Assembly: GCA_035623985.1 (NCBI GenBank)
Contig: DASPSJ010000059.1
Span: 45,960 to 109,959 of the forward strand
Reading direction: 5' to 3'
DNA: 64,000 nucleotides
DNA from: DAHUYF01 sp035623985
Lineage (GTDB): Bacteria; Pseudomonadota; Alphaproteobacteria; ATCC43930; CGMCC-115725
How positions within the stretch are numbered: position 1 is the first letter of the stretch; each line of letters opens with the position of its first letter. A model generated the notes under the pieces. That model did no database searches. It had not been told where the DNA came from and saw only the letters and a list, made by a program, of their open reading frames with translations. Position numbers and translations under genes: made by a program. This document shows positions 44,787-54,505 of the stretch, piece by piece.

Positions 44787-47700
44787 TCAAACCGCCAGGG
44801 CCTTCTTCACGCTTTCGCAGAGAGCCGAGATTTCATAAGGCTTGAGCAGGATGGACTTCACGCCGGCCGGCAGGGGTTCGTCCCGCTCCAGATCCGGCGC
44901 GCGGCCGGTGCAGACGATGATGGGAAGCCCGGGATTGACGCGCTGGATATGCTCGATCAATTCCAGCCCGGTCATGGTGGGCATCGTTTGATCCGTGATG
45001 ATCAGGTCGAAAGCCTGAGGCGTCTCCTGGAGGCGGTTGAGCGCCGCCATGGGATCGCTGAAGCGGTCGACCTCGTAGCCGTTCCGGCGGAGAATTTTCG
45101 CGGCAAGCTCGGCGAGCAGCGGCTCGTCGTCGATCACCAGAATGCGCGTTTCCGTGCGCATGTCCGCTTCCGACTCCGGCCTGGCCAGGCCAAGCGCCGC
45201 CGGCGGAGGCTTCGGCGCGGAGATCCGCTGCTCCGCCTTCGCGGGGGGCAAGAAGATCGTGAAGGCGGTGCCGACGTCCTTTTGGGTGCGCACGTGAATC
45301 CCGCCTTGATGGGCGTTGACCAGCGTCAGGACGGAACTCAGGCCGAGCCCCGTGCCTCCCGCGCCCTTCGTGGTGAAGAACGGCTTGAAGATCTCGCGCG
45401 CCACCGCCTCCGTCATGCCCTCGCCGTTGTCGACGATGCGAATGCGGCAATAGGGACCCTTCGTCAGGACGCCGACGAAGACGTCGACCGCCCCGTCCGA
45501 ACCGACTTCGGCGTGCACGCCGTGCCGCCGCGCGGCGGCTTCGGTCATCTGCAGGCGCTGGGCGCGGCTTCCGTCGATATCCACCATGTCGACGCTGACG
45601 CCGACGCTTCCCGCCTTGCCCTTGAGCGCGTGGACGGCGTTGACGCAAAGATTGGTGAGGATTTGCTCGATCTGCGTCGCGTTGGCCGAGACGTGGCACG
45701 GCGAGTCCGGAACCCGCACCTCCAGCCGCACCGAGGTGGGGAAGAGGACGCGCAGCAGTTGCTCCGCGTCCTTCACGATCTCGCGCATGTCGAGCCGCGC
45801 CGTGCTCGGACGCTGCTCCCGGGTGAGCGAATTCAGCGAGGCAACGATGTTGCGTCCCCGCTCGGCGCTGACGATGACCTTGCTGAGCGAGGAGGAGACT
45901 TCCGCCATCTCCTTCTCGTCGGAAGGCGCCAGGCGCTGCGTCTCCGAAAGCGTCTTGCTGCCGTGAAGGGCGATCGAGGAAAAGCCGAGGATGACTGCCA
46001 GCAGATTGTTGAAATCATGCGCGATGGAGCCCGCGAGCGTGACGATGGCCTGGCTCGTTTCGGCCTGGAGGAGGCGCTGCTGCTGCTCCAGGCGCTCCAT
46101 CTCCGCCTCGCGCTGCTCGGAAAGGTCGGAAACGACCACCAGGGTGTCGCCCGTGGTGATCGGCGTGCTTTTCAGGCGAAGAGGCTTGTGGTCGGACGAT
46201 ACCACCTCGAGCTCCTTTTCGCCGGCGATCAGCGCCGCGAGCGGGCGCTGATTCGTTCCGAGCGCCGCGCCGATCCGGTCCAGTCCCCAGCTTTGCGCGA
46301 CGGCATCGTGATTCCCGATCATGACCGACAGGGACCTGTTGGCGAAGCGAAGCCGCCGCCCGCCGTCGAAGACGGCGATCGCCTGGGGAAGGCTGTCGAT
46401 GATCTCCTGCAGCAGAGCCGTCCGTTTCGCCAGGGCGGATTCTCCGAGCCGCCGGATCTCCGATTCCTTGTTCCGAAGGTCGGTGATATCGGTGGAGACC
46501 CGGACGATCTCGCCGTTCGGCAGCCCGACGCTGGTCGGGCGATAGGTGCCGTAGTCGCGCTCGATGTCCTCGGCGCCCGTCCCCAGGCGAAGGAACATCC
46601 GCGTGAGCGCGGCGAGATATTCGTCTCGTCGCGCCGGATCCGGCTTGGCGCGGCTCCAGCCCTCGCGGCCGTCGAGCACCGGGACCGGATGATGCGACGC
46701 ATCCATATAGGCGCCGATGATGTCGCCGGCGTTGACGCCGACCCGGATCAGGTCGGCGATGCAGCGATATTCCCTGCGGAATTCCTCGTTGAAGAGGAGA
46801 AGCGTTCGATCGCGCGCGAAAAGCGCGAAGCTGACCGGAAGCGCCAGGACGGCGTTCGACAGCCGCTGCTCGGCGGTTTGGGCGGCCTGCTGGGCCGTGA
46901 CGAAATCCGTGACGTCCGTCACGGCGATGGCGCGGCCGCCGATGGCCAGGTTTCTGAAGTGAATGCTGACATGCCGCCCGTTGACGAGGCGGGCGCGTAG
47001 CTGGCCTTCCGCATGGGCGCGGTAATAATCGGCCAAGAAATCGGCGACCGCTTCCCTCTCGGCCCTTCCGCCGTCGCTCGCGACGACTTCGTCGATCGCC
47101 AGGCGGCGAAGCATCGCGCTCTGGCGGGCCGGATCGGCGTCGAGGTCCTCGGCCGGCGGCACCAGGCTGCGCAGCCGCTCGCTTTGGATGACGACGCGCT
47201 CGTCGCGGTCGTAATAGGCAAAGCCGATGGGCAAGCCCTCGACGATTTCGTGCAGCCGCTTTTCGGCGAGCGTCGAGCGGCGCTCCGCCTCGCGCAGGGC
47301 CGAGACGTCGGTCTGTATGACGATGAGGCGCTTGCCGTCGATCCACCGGAAGCTGCTGTCGATATCCACGCCGTGGGGATAGGTCGCTTCAAAGCGGCCT
47401 TCCGGCGCCGATCGCAGCTTTTCCTCGATCTCGCCCGCGAAGGATTCGAGCTCCGCCTGCCGGTCCGCGCGCCCGTCGGCCGCCTCGGAACGCATGACGT
47501 CCCGCAGCAAGCCGTGGAGGTCGCGGCCGAGGACGCGGTCCGGGAACGGATGCGGATGCATCCGGTTCATCGCGCTGTTGCGCAGCGTAACCCGGTCGTG
47601 CTCGTCGAATATCGTCACCCCCACCGGCATTTCGTCGAGGACGCGCTGCAGCCAGGCGCGCTGCTGCTGGTTTTGCTCCTGGAGGTCCTTCGCCCGGATC

Positions 47701-48542
47701 GTGGCCTCGCGGAAGACGCCGACCGCGCGCGCCATGAAGCCGATTTCGTCGCGTTGCGCGGCGCCGGGAATGGGCACGGCAAGGTCGCCGCCGGCGAGGC
47801 GCGTCATGGTCTCGGTCATGGCGCCCAGCGGCCTGATCACCCTGCCGACGATGACCCATATGCCGAAGGCGACCGCGATGAGGCCGAACACGACGAGCGC
47901 GCCCTGGACCGCTCTGCCGACGCGGTCGACGTGGCTTGCGTAAAAATACTGCTCGGACGCCACGCGGAGCTGAAGGTCGACGAGCTCGCCGACCTTCTCC
48001 AGGACCGGCTCGATCGACGGATAAAGCTCGCTGATCGCGTAAAGGTCGAGGCCGGCTCGATCGCGGGCCGCGACCAGTCCTTTCAGCTTCGCGACGGACG
48101 CATCGGCGATCCGCATGCGCGCTTTCGTCTCGGCGACCAGTTGCTCTTCCTCGGGGGTAAGGTAGGTGGCGAGGTAGGCCGTCCACTGGCGCCCGATTTC
48201 CGCCGTCGCCGCGTCCAGGGCCTCGCGGCCGGCGTCCCAGTCCATGCCGCCGCTGCGGATTTTGTGCGCGGCTTCGGCGATGTTCACCGCGTACATGTCC
48301 GAGACCGTCTTGAGCTGCTTCAGGCACACGACCCGATCGTCGTGGATCGTCCGCAGCACGTGGTCGTCGAAGCGGAGGCTGATCCAGCCAACCGCGGCGG
48401 TGGCCGCCAACGCCGCCGTGAGGACGAACAGGACCGCGAGCAGCTTCGTCTTGATCGTCGCCAACGGCCGGTATGCCGTGGCCCGTTCCGGAGGCAGCGG
48501 GCGCATCGCTGAACGACCGGAGGCGGCGGCGCGGTCGGTCAT
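44787..48542 (-). CDS. Hybrid histidine kinase with HAMP, four PAS-like domains and a receiver
   Basis: The 1251-residue membrane kinase has TM1 at about 31-53, a helical periplasmic domain, TM2 at about 212-234 and HAMP at about 233-285. PAS-like domains lie at about 296-415, 430-548, 562-690 and 708-810. The histidine domain has H842 in GSIAHDFNNLLAV, and HATPase_c has IVDNGEGM and GTGLGLSSVL. The C-terminal receiver has D1184 and K1234, so an internal phosphorelay step is likely. Its start overlaps the stop of the LuxR-type regulator as ATGA, marking that protein as a probable partner. Confidence 0.94.
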   Translation of the reverse strand: MTDRAAASGRSAMRPLPPERATAYRPLATIKTKLLAVLFVLTAALAATAAVGWISLRFDDHVLRTIHDDRVVCLKQLKTVSDMYAVNIAEAAHKIRSGGMDWDAGREALDAATAEIGRQWTAYLATYLTPEEEQLVAETKARMRIADASVAKLKGLVAARDRAGLDLYAISELYPSIEPVLEKVGELVDLQLRVASEQYFYASHVDRVGRAVQGALVVFGLIAVAFGIWVIVGRVIRPLGAMTETMTRLAGGDLAVPIPGAAQRDEIGFMARAVGVFREATIRAKDLQEQNQQQRAWLQRVLDEMPVGVTIFDEHDRVTLRNSAMNRMHPHPFPDRVLGRDLHGLLRDVMRSEAADGRADRQAELESFAGEIEEKLRSAPEGRFEATYPHGVDIDSSFRWIDGKRLIVIQTDVSALREAERRSTLAEKRLHEIVEGLPIGFAYYDRDERVVIQSERLRSLVPPAEDLDADPARQSAMLRRLAIDEVVASDGGRAEREAVADFLADYYRAHAEGQLRARLVNGRHVSIHFRNLAIGGRAIAVTDVTDFVTAQQAAQTAEQRLSNAVLALPVSFALFARDRTLLLFNEEFRREYRCIADLIRVGVNAGDIIGAYMDASHHPVPVLDGREGWSRAKPDPARRDEYLAALTRMFLRLGTGAEDIERDYGTYRPTSVGLPNGEIVRVSTDITDLRNKESEIRRLGESALAKRTALLQEIIDSLPQAIAVFDGGRRLRFANRSLSVMIGNHDAVAQSWGLDRIGAALGTNQRPLAALIAGEKELEVVSSDHKPLRLKSTPITTGDTLVVVSDLSEQREAEMERLEQQQRLLQAETSQAIVTLAGSIAHDFNNLLAVILGFSSIALHGSKTLSETQRLAPSDEKEMAEVSSSLSKVIVSAERGRNIVASLNSLTREQRPSTARLDMREIVKDAEQLLRVLFPTSVRLEVRVPDSPCHVSANATQIEQILTNLCVNAVHALKGKAGSVGVSVDMVDIDGSRAQRLQMTEAAARRHGVHAEVGSDGAVDVFVGVLTKGPYCRIRIVDNGEGMTEAVAREIFKPFFTTKGAGGTGLGLSSVLTLVNAHQGGIHVRTQKDVGTAFTIFLPPAKAEQRISAPKPPPAALGLARPESEADMRTETRILVIDDEPLLAELAAKILRRNGYEVDRFSDPMAALNRLQETPQAFDLIITDQTMPTMTGLELIEHIQRVNPGLPIIVCTGRAPDLERDEPLPAGVKSILLKPYEISALCESVKKALAV

Positions 48543-49198
48543 GGGGCGGTCGGCCCCTGCGTCTTGAGGGAATGGCCGATGCGAACCGCGTCGGTGCGAT
48601 TTCTCGCGCCGATCTTGCGGAAGAGATTCATCAGGTGGCTTTTGACCGTGATCTCGCTGATGCCGAGGTTCTCGCCGATCTGCTTGTTGGACCAGCCCTG
48701 CATCAGCTCGTTCAGGACCTGCTGCTCGCGGTCCGTCAGCTCCGCGAGCGTCGATCCCTTCGGGCGGGCCACGGCTTCCGCCTCGCCCCCGCTCATGAGG
48801 AATTTTGGAATGTAGCGCTTGCCGGAGGCAAGGGTCTTGATCGCGTCCGCCAGCTCGTCGAGCGGCATGGTTTTGGGCAGGAAGCCCGCGGCGCCGTCGC
48901 GCATCACCGCCCGCGCTTCGGCGGGGCTCAGCATGCCGGACATGATCGCGACGGCGGCTCCGTCCGCCACGTCAAGCATCCGGCGCAGACCGCTCAGGCC
49001 GTTCATGCCGGGCATCCGCATGTCCAGAATGATCACGTCGAAGTTTCGACCCGCGCCGATCTTGCGGGTGCCGACCGCGGCATGGGCGGATTCGAAATCC
49101 TTGAAGGTGCTGACGGAGGCCGCAAGACCGCGCGCCTCGACGACGGTCTTTATCAGCTCGCTGAACAATTCATGGTCGTCGGCAACCAGGATATTCAC
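48539..49198 (-). CDS. LuxR/NarL-type response regulator
   Basis: The 219-residue regulator is read from GTG 49198 (NILVADDHELFSEL), with AGAGGG upstream; the frame is open 21 codons further without similarity. The receiver has D59 in DVIILDMRMPG and K109 in GFLPKT. The C-terminal HTH is LTDREQQVLNELMQG, then NKQIGENLGISEITVKSHL. It is translationally coupled to the hybrid kinase and is therefore its likely target. A 17-bp motif shared with the MCP gene at 51742 lies 50 bp upstream of its start. Confidence 0.93.
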   Translation of the reverse strand: MNILVADDHELFSELIKTVVEARGLAASVSTFKDFESAHAAVGTRKIGAGRNFDVIILDMRMPGMNGLSGLRRMLDVADGAAVAIMSGMLSPAEARAVMRDGAAGFLPKTMPLDELADAIKTLASGKRYIPKFLMSGGEAEAVARPKGSTLAELTDREQQVLNELMQGWSNKQIGENLGISEITVKSHLMNLFRKIGARNRTDAVRIGHSLKTQGPTAP

Positions 49199-49247
49199 GT
49201 TGCCCTCTAAGGTTGGCAACCAATATCGGGCCCTCGCCCCGCTGCCG

Positions 49248-49264
49248 TCATACTTTTGCATGAT
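49248..49264. promoter_or_regulatory. 17-bp motif copy 1 (TCATACTTTTGCATGAT)
   Basis: It lies in the divergent spacer between the LuxR-type regulator (minus) and the receiver-kinase pair (plus). A copy with one mismatch occurs at 51645-51661 upstream of the third MCP gene. The ends TCAT and ATGA form a small palindrome around an 8- or 9-base centre, consistent with a dimeric regulator site. Confidence 0.45.
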
Positions 49265-49334
49265 TCCGAGACGCCGAAGGAATGCTTAACGTCAATGGGA
49301 CGGCACAGATAGTGTACACCGGGCGACGGCGATT

Positions 49335-49742
49335 ATGTACAGAAACGATAAGTTGCTGATCGTTGTCGACGACTCCGAACAAATCAGATTTGCCCTGAGC
49401 GAGTTGCTCGCCTCGTCGGGATATTCGGTCATGGCCTTTCCCGGCGGGCTCGAAAGCATCGCCGCGCTGACCGATCTTGCGAAAAGAGGCATCGCTCCGG
49501 CGGCGGCGGTGATCGATCTCGTCATGGACGACATACTGGGGTATGAGGTCATCGCGGCGGCGAAAAAGCTGTTCCCGGCTTGCCCCGTCATCGCGATTTC
49601 CGGCGGGACGCCGAACGTGGATCCCGAGCTGCCGCTCGACCTTGCCGGACGACGGGGCGCCGATGTCTGCCTGCGCAAGCCTTTCGGCAACGCCGAGCTC
49701 ATGCTGGCGCTGGGCTCGGCGATCAAGGGACACAGAGCGTGA
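49335..49742 (+). CDS. Single-domain response regulator coupled to the downstream kinase
   Basis: The 135-residue receiver has the acidic pair D12-D13, probable phosphoacceptor D61 in AVIDLVMDDILGYE, and K115 in CLRKPFG. Its TGA overlaps the GTG of the kinase (GTGA), so the two are a co-translated two-component pair. No DNA-binding domain is present; output must be by protein contact or as a phosphate sink. Confidence 0.88.
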   Translation: MYRNDKLLIVVDDSEQIRFALSELLASSGYSVMAFPGGLESIAALTDLAKRGIAPAAAVIDLVMDDILGYEVIAAAKKLFPACPVIAISGGTPNVDPELPLDLAGRRGADVCLRKPFGNAELMLALGSAIKGHRA

Positions 49743-51565
49743 CGGAACGCGCCGGCACCGGCGCCGCGGCGGCCCGTCCGAGCGTCGTTCCGAACCCGAT
49801 ACGCAGCGTTCGCCTCGCCGGCAGGCTGCTGATCCTGGCGGTAATCGTGCTCGGCGCGTGGATGCTCAATCAATCCTACGAGACGGAGCTGGCGGAGGCG
49901 TCGCAGTCCCTGGGCAATCAGGCGGCCATTCTCGGCGAGAACGTCGAGCAATTGGTGAGCGCCACGGACATCTTCCTGGCCACCGCCTCGGAGCAGATGG
50001 CGTTCGACGCCGGCGGAAGATTGACCAACCTCGACGACATGCAATCCCTGCTCCGGGAATGGAGCCGGAGGCTTCCCCTCCCGGCGGCGTTCGTGTTCGG
50101 GTCCGCCGATGGGCGGCGGTTGCTGGACACCCGTCTCGAGCGGGTGCCCGACGGCTCCGACCTCAGCTCGAGGCCGGGATTCCTGTGGGGGCGCGCGGAC
50201 CGGAGCTTGCGGCTCGGAATCCTGGGGCCGGCTCGTGTCGCCCCCTCAGAGGCGCCCGAAACGATCGTCTTCGTCCGCCGCGTCGAGAGCGGCGATCATC
50301 GATTCCTGGGGGTCATTGCCGAAATCGTCAACGCGCGGGACCTCGCGGCTTATTTCGCGCAAATCAAGCCCGGCGCGGCGGAGGCGGTCGCGCTCCTGCA
50401 CGTGAGCGAGGACGGCGCCGAAGCCACGCCGCTCGCGCGATACCCCTATGACGAAGGATTCCTGAGAGGACCGCCGTTGCGTCAGTTCGATCCTCTCGTC
50501 CACTGGCTCGCGAAGACCCCGAGCTATGAAATCGCGAAAACGCGAACGACGGCGGACCGGGCCTATCGCCTGGTGGGATTTTACCGGATCGCGCGCTATG
50601 CGCTGGCGGTCAGCGTCGCAAGGGACTGGAAGGACGTCCTTGCTCCCTGGTACGGCCGCGCCTGGCCGATCGGTGCCAGCATGGCGCTGGTCATCGCGTT
50701 CATCCTCGCCGTCATGAGCGCTCTTGGCCGCCAGGTCAGGACGCGGATCGAGGTCGAGCGCCGGGCGGCGGCGGCGCTCGCCGAGCGGCGGGCTGCCGAG
50801 CTGGAGGCGCAGGCCTCGAAATTGGACGCCTTGGCGCGGTTGTCCGGCGGCGTGGCGCATGAGTTCAACAATCTTCTTCAACCGATCAAAACCCTGAGCG
50901 ATCTCGGCCGCCATCGCCTGGCCGCGCAGCCCGAAGCGCCGCCGGACCGTTTGAAAGAGTATTTCGAGCGGATTCACGACGCGGCGACGATGGCCTCGGA
51001 CATCGCCGACCATTTCCTGGTTTTCTGCGGCGCGGACAAGCGCTCCTCGCACCGCCACAGCATCGGCACACAGGTGCATGCGGCGACCGAGCACTTGCGC
51101 TTTCTGGTGCCCGACTGGGTGGATCTCGAATGCGAGGCGCCGCTGGGGATCGAGGCCCGCTTCGACGATCTCGGCCTCGCTCAGGTGATGGCCAATCTCT
51201 TCAAGAACGCGGTGGAGGCGCTCGAGGCCGGCCCGCAGGCGGGACGGAAGCCGCGGATCGTCGTTGCCGTCTCCCGCTCGGATTCGGGCGATGCGATACT
51301 CCGGGTGGCCGATAACGGTCCCGGGATGAGCGAAGCGGTTCGCGCCAGGATTTTCGAGCCGTTTTTCACGACGAAGGCGCCCTCGGGCGGGACCGGGCTC
51401 GGCCTCGCGGTGGTTTACGGCATCGTCAATGCCTGGGGCGGCCGGATCGACGTGGAGAGCCGGCCGGGCGGCGGCGCCAGCTTCACGATCACGCTTCCGG
51501 CCGCCGAACCGATCGCGGCGGCGCGCGAGGATTTCAAAAACCTCCGTCAATTGCCGGCGGCTTGA
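49739..51565 (+). CDS. Membrane histidine kinase with extracytoplasmic sensor
   Basis: The 608-residue kinase starts at GTG 49739. TM1 is at about 27-44, an extracytoplasmic Cache-like domain lies at about 50-305 (ATDIFLATASEQM, PAAFVFGSADGRRLLDTR) and TM2 at about 311-330. The phosphoacceptor is H374 in GGVAHEFNNLLQP. HATPase_c has N box MANLFKNAVEALEAG, then VADNGPGMS and GGTGLGLAVVYGIVNAW. The H-E-F-N-N box places it with NtrB/DctB-like kinases. Partner: the receiver just upstream. Confidence 0.92.
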   Translation: MTERAGTGAAAARPSVVPNPIRSVRLAGRLLILAVIVLGAWMLNQSYETELAEASQSLGNQAAILGENVEQLVSATDIFLATASEQMAFDAGGRLTNLDDMQSLLREWSRRLPLPAAFVFGSADGRRLLDTRLERVPDGSDLSSRPGFLWGRADRSLRLGILGPARVAPSEAPETIVFVRRVESGDHRFLGVIAEIVNARDLAAYFAQIKPGAAEAVALLHVSEDGAEATPLARYPYDEGFLRGPPLRQFDPLVHWLAKTPSYEIAKTRTTADRAYRLVGFYRIARYALAVSVARDWKDVLAPWYGRAWPIGASMALVIAFILAVMSALGRQVRTRIEVERRAAAALAERRAAELEAQASKLDALARLSGGVAHEFNNLLQPIKTLSDLGRHRLAAQPEAPPDRLKEYFERIHDAATMASDIADHFLVFCGADKRSSHRHSIGTQVHAATEHLRFLVPDWVDLECEAPLGIEARFDDLGLAQVMANLFKNAVEALEAGPQAGRKPRIVVAVSRSDSGDAILRVADNGPGMSEAVRARIFEPFFTTKAPSGGTGLGLAVVYGIVNAWGGRIDVESRPGGGASFTITLPAAEPIAAAREDFKNLRQLPAA

Positions 51566-51644
51566 GAAAATCCGGCAACGGCGCGCCGGCGGTGCCGCTT
51601 GACGGCCGATAAATGCGCGCGAAGCGCGCCGCGCCGCAGACGGT

Positions 51645-51661
51645 TCATACTTTTGAATGAT
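51645..51661. promoter_or_regulatory. 17-bp motif copy 2 (TCATACTTTTGAATGAT)
   Basis: It matches the motif at 49248-49264 in 16 of 17 positions, and the flanking bases remain similar (TCGCGA against TCCGAG). It lies 80 bp before the start of the third MCP gene, in the promoter position. Confidence 0.45.
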
Positions 51662-51741
51662 CGCGACGGCGCGTTGCCGATCTCATACTGCCGTCGCTGC
51701 ATCGACCGCGGTGAAGCATATTCGTTAGAGAAGGGGCGTCC

Positions 51742-53433
51742 ATGTCGAAGTTCCAAAATCTGAAGATCCGGACGAAGGTGACGGCCGCGTTCGGATTCGT
51801 GCTTCTCGTTTGCGTTTTTCTCGGGCTGTTTTCCCTGCAACGGCTGTCGCTGGTGAACGACTCCGCGGCCGACATGCGCGACAATTGGCTGCCGGCGACG
51901 CGCGCGCTGGGGGATTATTCCTTCAACACGCTATACTATCGTCTGCGCGGCGCGAACCTCATCATGGCCGACACGCCGGAAGCCCGCGCCAAGGCCCTGA
52001 AAGGGGCCGCCGAATTCCAGGCCAAGGCCGAAAAAGTCTGGGCGTTCTATGAGACGACGGTGACCTCGGGCGAAGAGCGCCGGCTCGCCGACCAGATCAA
52101 GGCCGCCTGGGCGGATTACGTCGCCGACACCAACAAGTTGGCGGCCATGGTCAATGCCGGCGACCTCAAGGGCGCCGAGGCCCTGTTCATGGGAGACATG
52201 TCCGAGATTTTCAACGAGAAGTTCGTCGGCGCTTTGACCAAGGACCTCGAGCTGAACGTCAACGAGGGCAAGAAGGCCGCCGACAGCGGCGAGCAGGCGT
52301 ATGTCTCGGCGCGGTATTGGATCGTCGGCGCCCTGGTATTCGCCGGCCTGCTGAGCGTGTTCGCCGGCTTCCTCATCGTCGCCACGGTGGCGCGCCCGAT
52401 CGTGCGCACCACGGGGATCATGGGCAAGCTCGCCGACCACGACCTGTCCGTGACCATCGAAGGCGCCGAGCGCGGCGACGAGATCGGCAACATGGCCAAA
52501 GCCGTGCAGGTGTTCAAGGACAACATGATCAAGGGCGACGAGCTGGCGGCGCAGCAAAAGGCCGAGCAGGCGAAGAAGGAAGCGCGCGCCAAGGCGGTCG
52601 AAGGCTATATCGGCGCCTTCGACACCTCGGTCTCGAGCGTGCTGGAAATGGTCTCCTCGGCGTCGACCGAGCTGCAGACCACGGCGCAATCGATGTCGAG
52701 CACGGCGGAAGAGACCAGCCGCCAGGCGACGGCCGTCGCCGCCGGGTCCGAGCAGGCGGCGACGAACGTGGGGACGGTGGCCACGGCCGCCGAGGAATTG
52801 TCGGGCTCGATCGCGGAGATCGGCCGGCAAGTGGCGGAGTCCGCGCGCATCGCCGGCCACGCGGCCGAGCAGGCGAACCAGACCAACGCGCAGATCCAGG
52901 GTCTCGCCGCGGCGGCGCAACGGATCGGCGACGTGGTGAAGCTGATCACGGACATCGCCGGCCAGACCAACCTGCTGGCGCTCAACGCCACGATCGAGGC
53001 GGCGCGGGCGGGCGAGGCCGGCAAAGGCTTCGCGGTGGTCGCCTCCGAGGTCAAGAGCCTGGCCAACCAGACGGCCAAGGCGACCGAGGAGATCCGCTCG
53101 AAGATCACGGAGATGCAAGCCGCGACCGGCACCTCGGTGCAGGCGGTTCAGGGGATCGGCGAGACGATCGCGCAGATCAACGGGATCGCCACCATGATCG
53201 CCTCCGCCGTCGACCAGCAGGCGGCGGCGACCAAGGAGATCGCCCGAAACGTGCAGCAGGCGTCGGCGGGCACCAGCGATGTGACCTCCAACATCACGGG
53301 CGTGACCAAGGCGGCGGCCGACACGGGCGCGGCCGCAAGCCAAGTGCTGGGCGCTTCCGGCGAGCTGTCCAAGCAGTCCGAGACGCTGCGCTCCCAGGTC
53401 GACGATTTCCTCGCCAAGATCCGCGCCGCCTAG
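51742..53433 (+). CDS. Methyl-accepting chemotaxis protein, four-helix-bundle sensor
   Basis: The 563-residue receptor has TM1 at about 13-32, a 4HB_MCP periplasmic domain at about 33-188 (NDSAADMRDNWLPATRAL, YRLRGANLIMAD), TM2 at about 190-215 and HAMP. The signalling domain has tip TDIAGQTNLLALNATIEAAR and ends FLAKIRAA. The signalling halves of the three receptors in this window are closely similar, while their sensors differ. GAAGGGG precedes ATG 51742. Confidence 0.93.
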   Translation: MSKFQNLKIRTKVTAAFGFVLLVCVFLGLFSLQRLSLVNDSAADMRDNWLPATRALGDYSFNTLYYRLRGANLIMADTPEARAKALKGAAEFQAKAEKVWAFYETTVTSGEERRLADQIKAAWADYVADTNKLAAMVNAGDLKGAEALFMGDMSEIFNEKFVGALTKDLELNVNEGKKAADSGEQAYVSARYWIVGALVFAGLLSVFAGFLIVATVARPIVRTTGIMGKLADHDLSVTIEGAERGDEIGNMAKAVQVFKDNMIKGDELAAQQKAEQAKKEARAKAVEGYIGAFDTSVSSVLEMVSSASTELQTTAQSMSSTAEETSRQATAVAAGSEQAATNVGTVATAAEELSGSIAEIGRQVAESARIAGHAAEQANQTNAQIQGLAAAAQRIGDVVKLITDIAGQTNLLALNATIEAARAGEAGKGFAVVASEVKSLANQTAKATEEIRSKITEMQAATGTSVQAVQGIGETIAQINGIATMIASAVDQQAAATKEIARNVQQASAGTSDVTSNITGVTKAAADTGAAASQVLGASGELSKQSETLRSQVDDFLAKIRAA

Positions 53434-53603
53434 GCGGCGCGGAACAGCGGCGCCGGCCTCGATCCCCTCAGAGGCGGGCGCCGCTGACTTGGCCCGGCCT
53501 TCGCTCGTTCGACGCTTTTGCCGTGCGGTCTCGCCGCCGCCTTCCCGGGCACCGTCGATTTCACGAATGCCGGCCGCGGACTTGATCCCGCCCTTCTCGC
53601 CCG

Positions 53604-54362
53604 CTAGCGGCGAATGTGCCGTGTCGGCTCGAAGTAGCCGCGATAGGTGGCGTGGAACGACATCAGGCAGTTCAGGAACGCCAGGAATATCAGCGCGTAA
53701 ACGCGCCAACTCGACGGCTCGAGCGGAGGCCGCCAAAACACGAGGGCCAGGCTGAGGATGCCGAAAAAGACGTTGTTCCGGAGCCACCGCCACTCCTGGG
53801 CCCGATCGTCATAGTCGAGCACGCTGCAATTCACCGCGAGGGATATCACCGAGAAGACACCGTCGACGCTCAGGATCAGACAGAACAGCAGGAAGAAGTC
53901 CGCGATCGGGCTGCCGGACTTTGCCGTCACATACGAGCTTTGCACGCCGATGACGACGCCCGTCAGGAAGATGCCGATCGCGTCCGGCAGGATCTTCAGA
54001 TCCTTCGGACTGTCCTCTCGGTACGTCGTGCTCAGATAGAGCCAGTTGGTCAGCAGGAAGCGCGCGCCGACCAGGACGTAGATCGCGAAGATCAATAGAT
54101 CGTCCAAGGCGAAGCCGTGGCAGCTCTTGTTTGCGGGCAGGCATATCCATTCGACGACATGCGGACCGTTTTCCGCGGTCTTGCCCGGCTCGGCCAGGAT
54201 CTGGACGGCGTTCGCGAAGCCCAGCGAGATGATGACGAGAACCATCTGCTTGAGGGCATCGGCGACAATGCTGCGGTTGCGATTGCTCTCCGGCCGGGCC
54301 GCGCGCCGCGCAGCCTCTGCGTCGCCGTCAGCGACCGCAATTCCATGCCCTGATTGCGTCAT
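53604..54362 (-). CDS. Polytopic membrane protein of unknown function
   Basis: The 252-residue protein starts at ATG 54362, with AGGAGAAG upstream. A charged N-terminal 35 residues are followed by about five to six hydrophobic segments (near 38-56, 88-108, 125-145, 152-178, 197-212 and 218-236). The family is not recognised. It lies alone between the third MCP and the toxin-antitoxin island. Confidence 0.7.
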   Translation of the reverse strand: MTQSGHGIAVADGDAEAARRAARPESNRNRSIVADALKQMVLVIISLGFANAVQILAEPGKTAENGPHVVEWICLPANKSCHGFALDDLLIFAIYVLVGARFLLTNWLYLSTTYREDSPKDLKILPDAIGIFLTGVVIGVQSSYVTAKSGSPIADFFLLFCLILSVDGVFSVISLAVNCSVLDYDDRAQEWRWLRNNVFFGILSLALVFWRPPLEPSSWRVYALIFLAFLNCLMSFHATYRGYFEPTRHIRR

Positions 54363-54505
54363 CGGCTTCTCCTGCCGTCGTTCCGGCGTGTCTTAATAGG
54401 TACGACCCGTTGCGCCCGTCGAATGATTCACCGGCGCGCTTCGCGAAGTCCAGCAGCTTGAGCATACAATGAGGGATCGTCGCCCCCGGCGCGACAACCG
54501 ACTTT

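Noticed and set aside
44733..47000. 755-codon plus-strand open frame
   Set aside because: Antisense to the hybrid histidine kinase, which has complete HisKA, ATPase and receiver motifs.
51931..53793. 620-codon minus-strand open frame
   Set aside because: Antisense shadow of the third MCP; Gly/Arg/Leu-rich with no domain.
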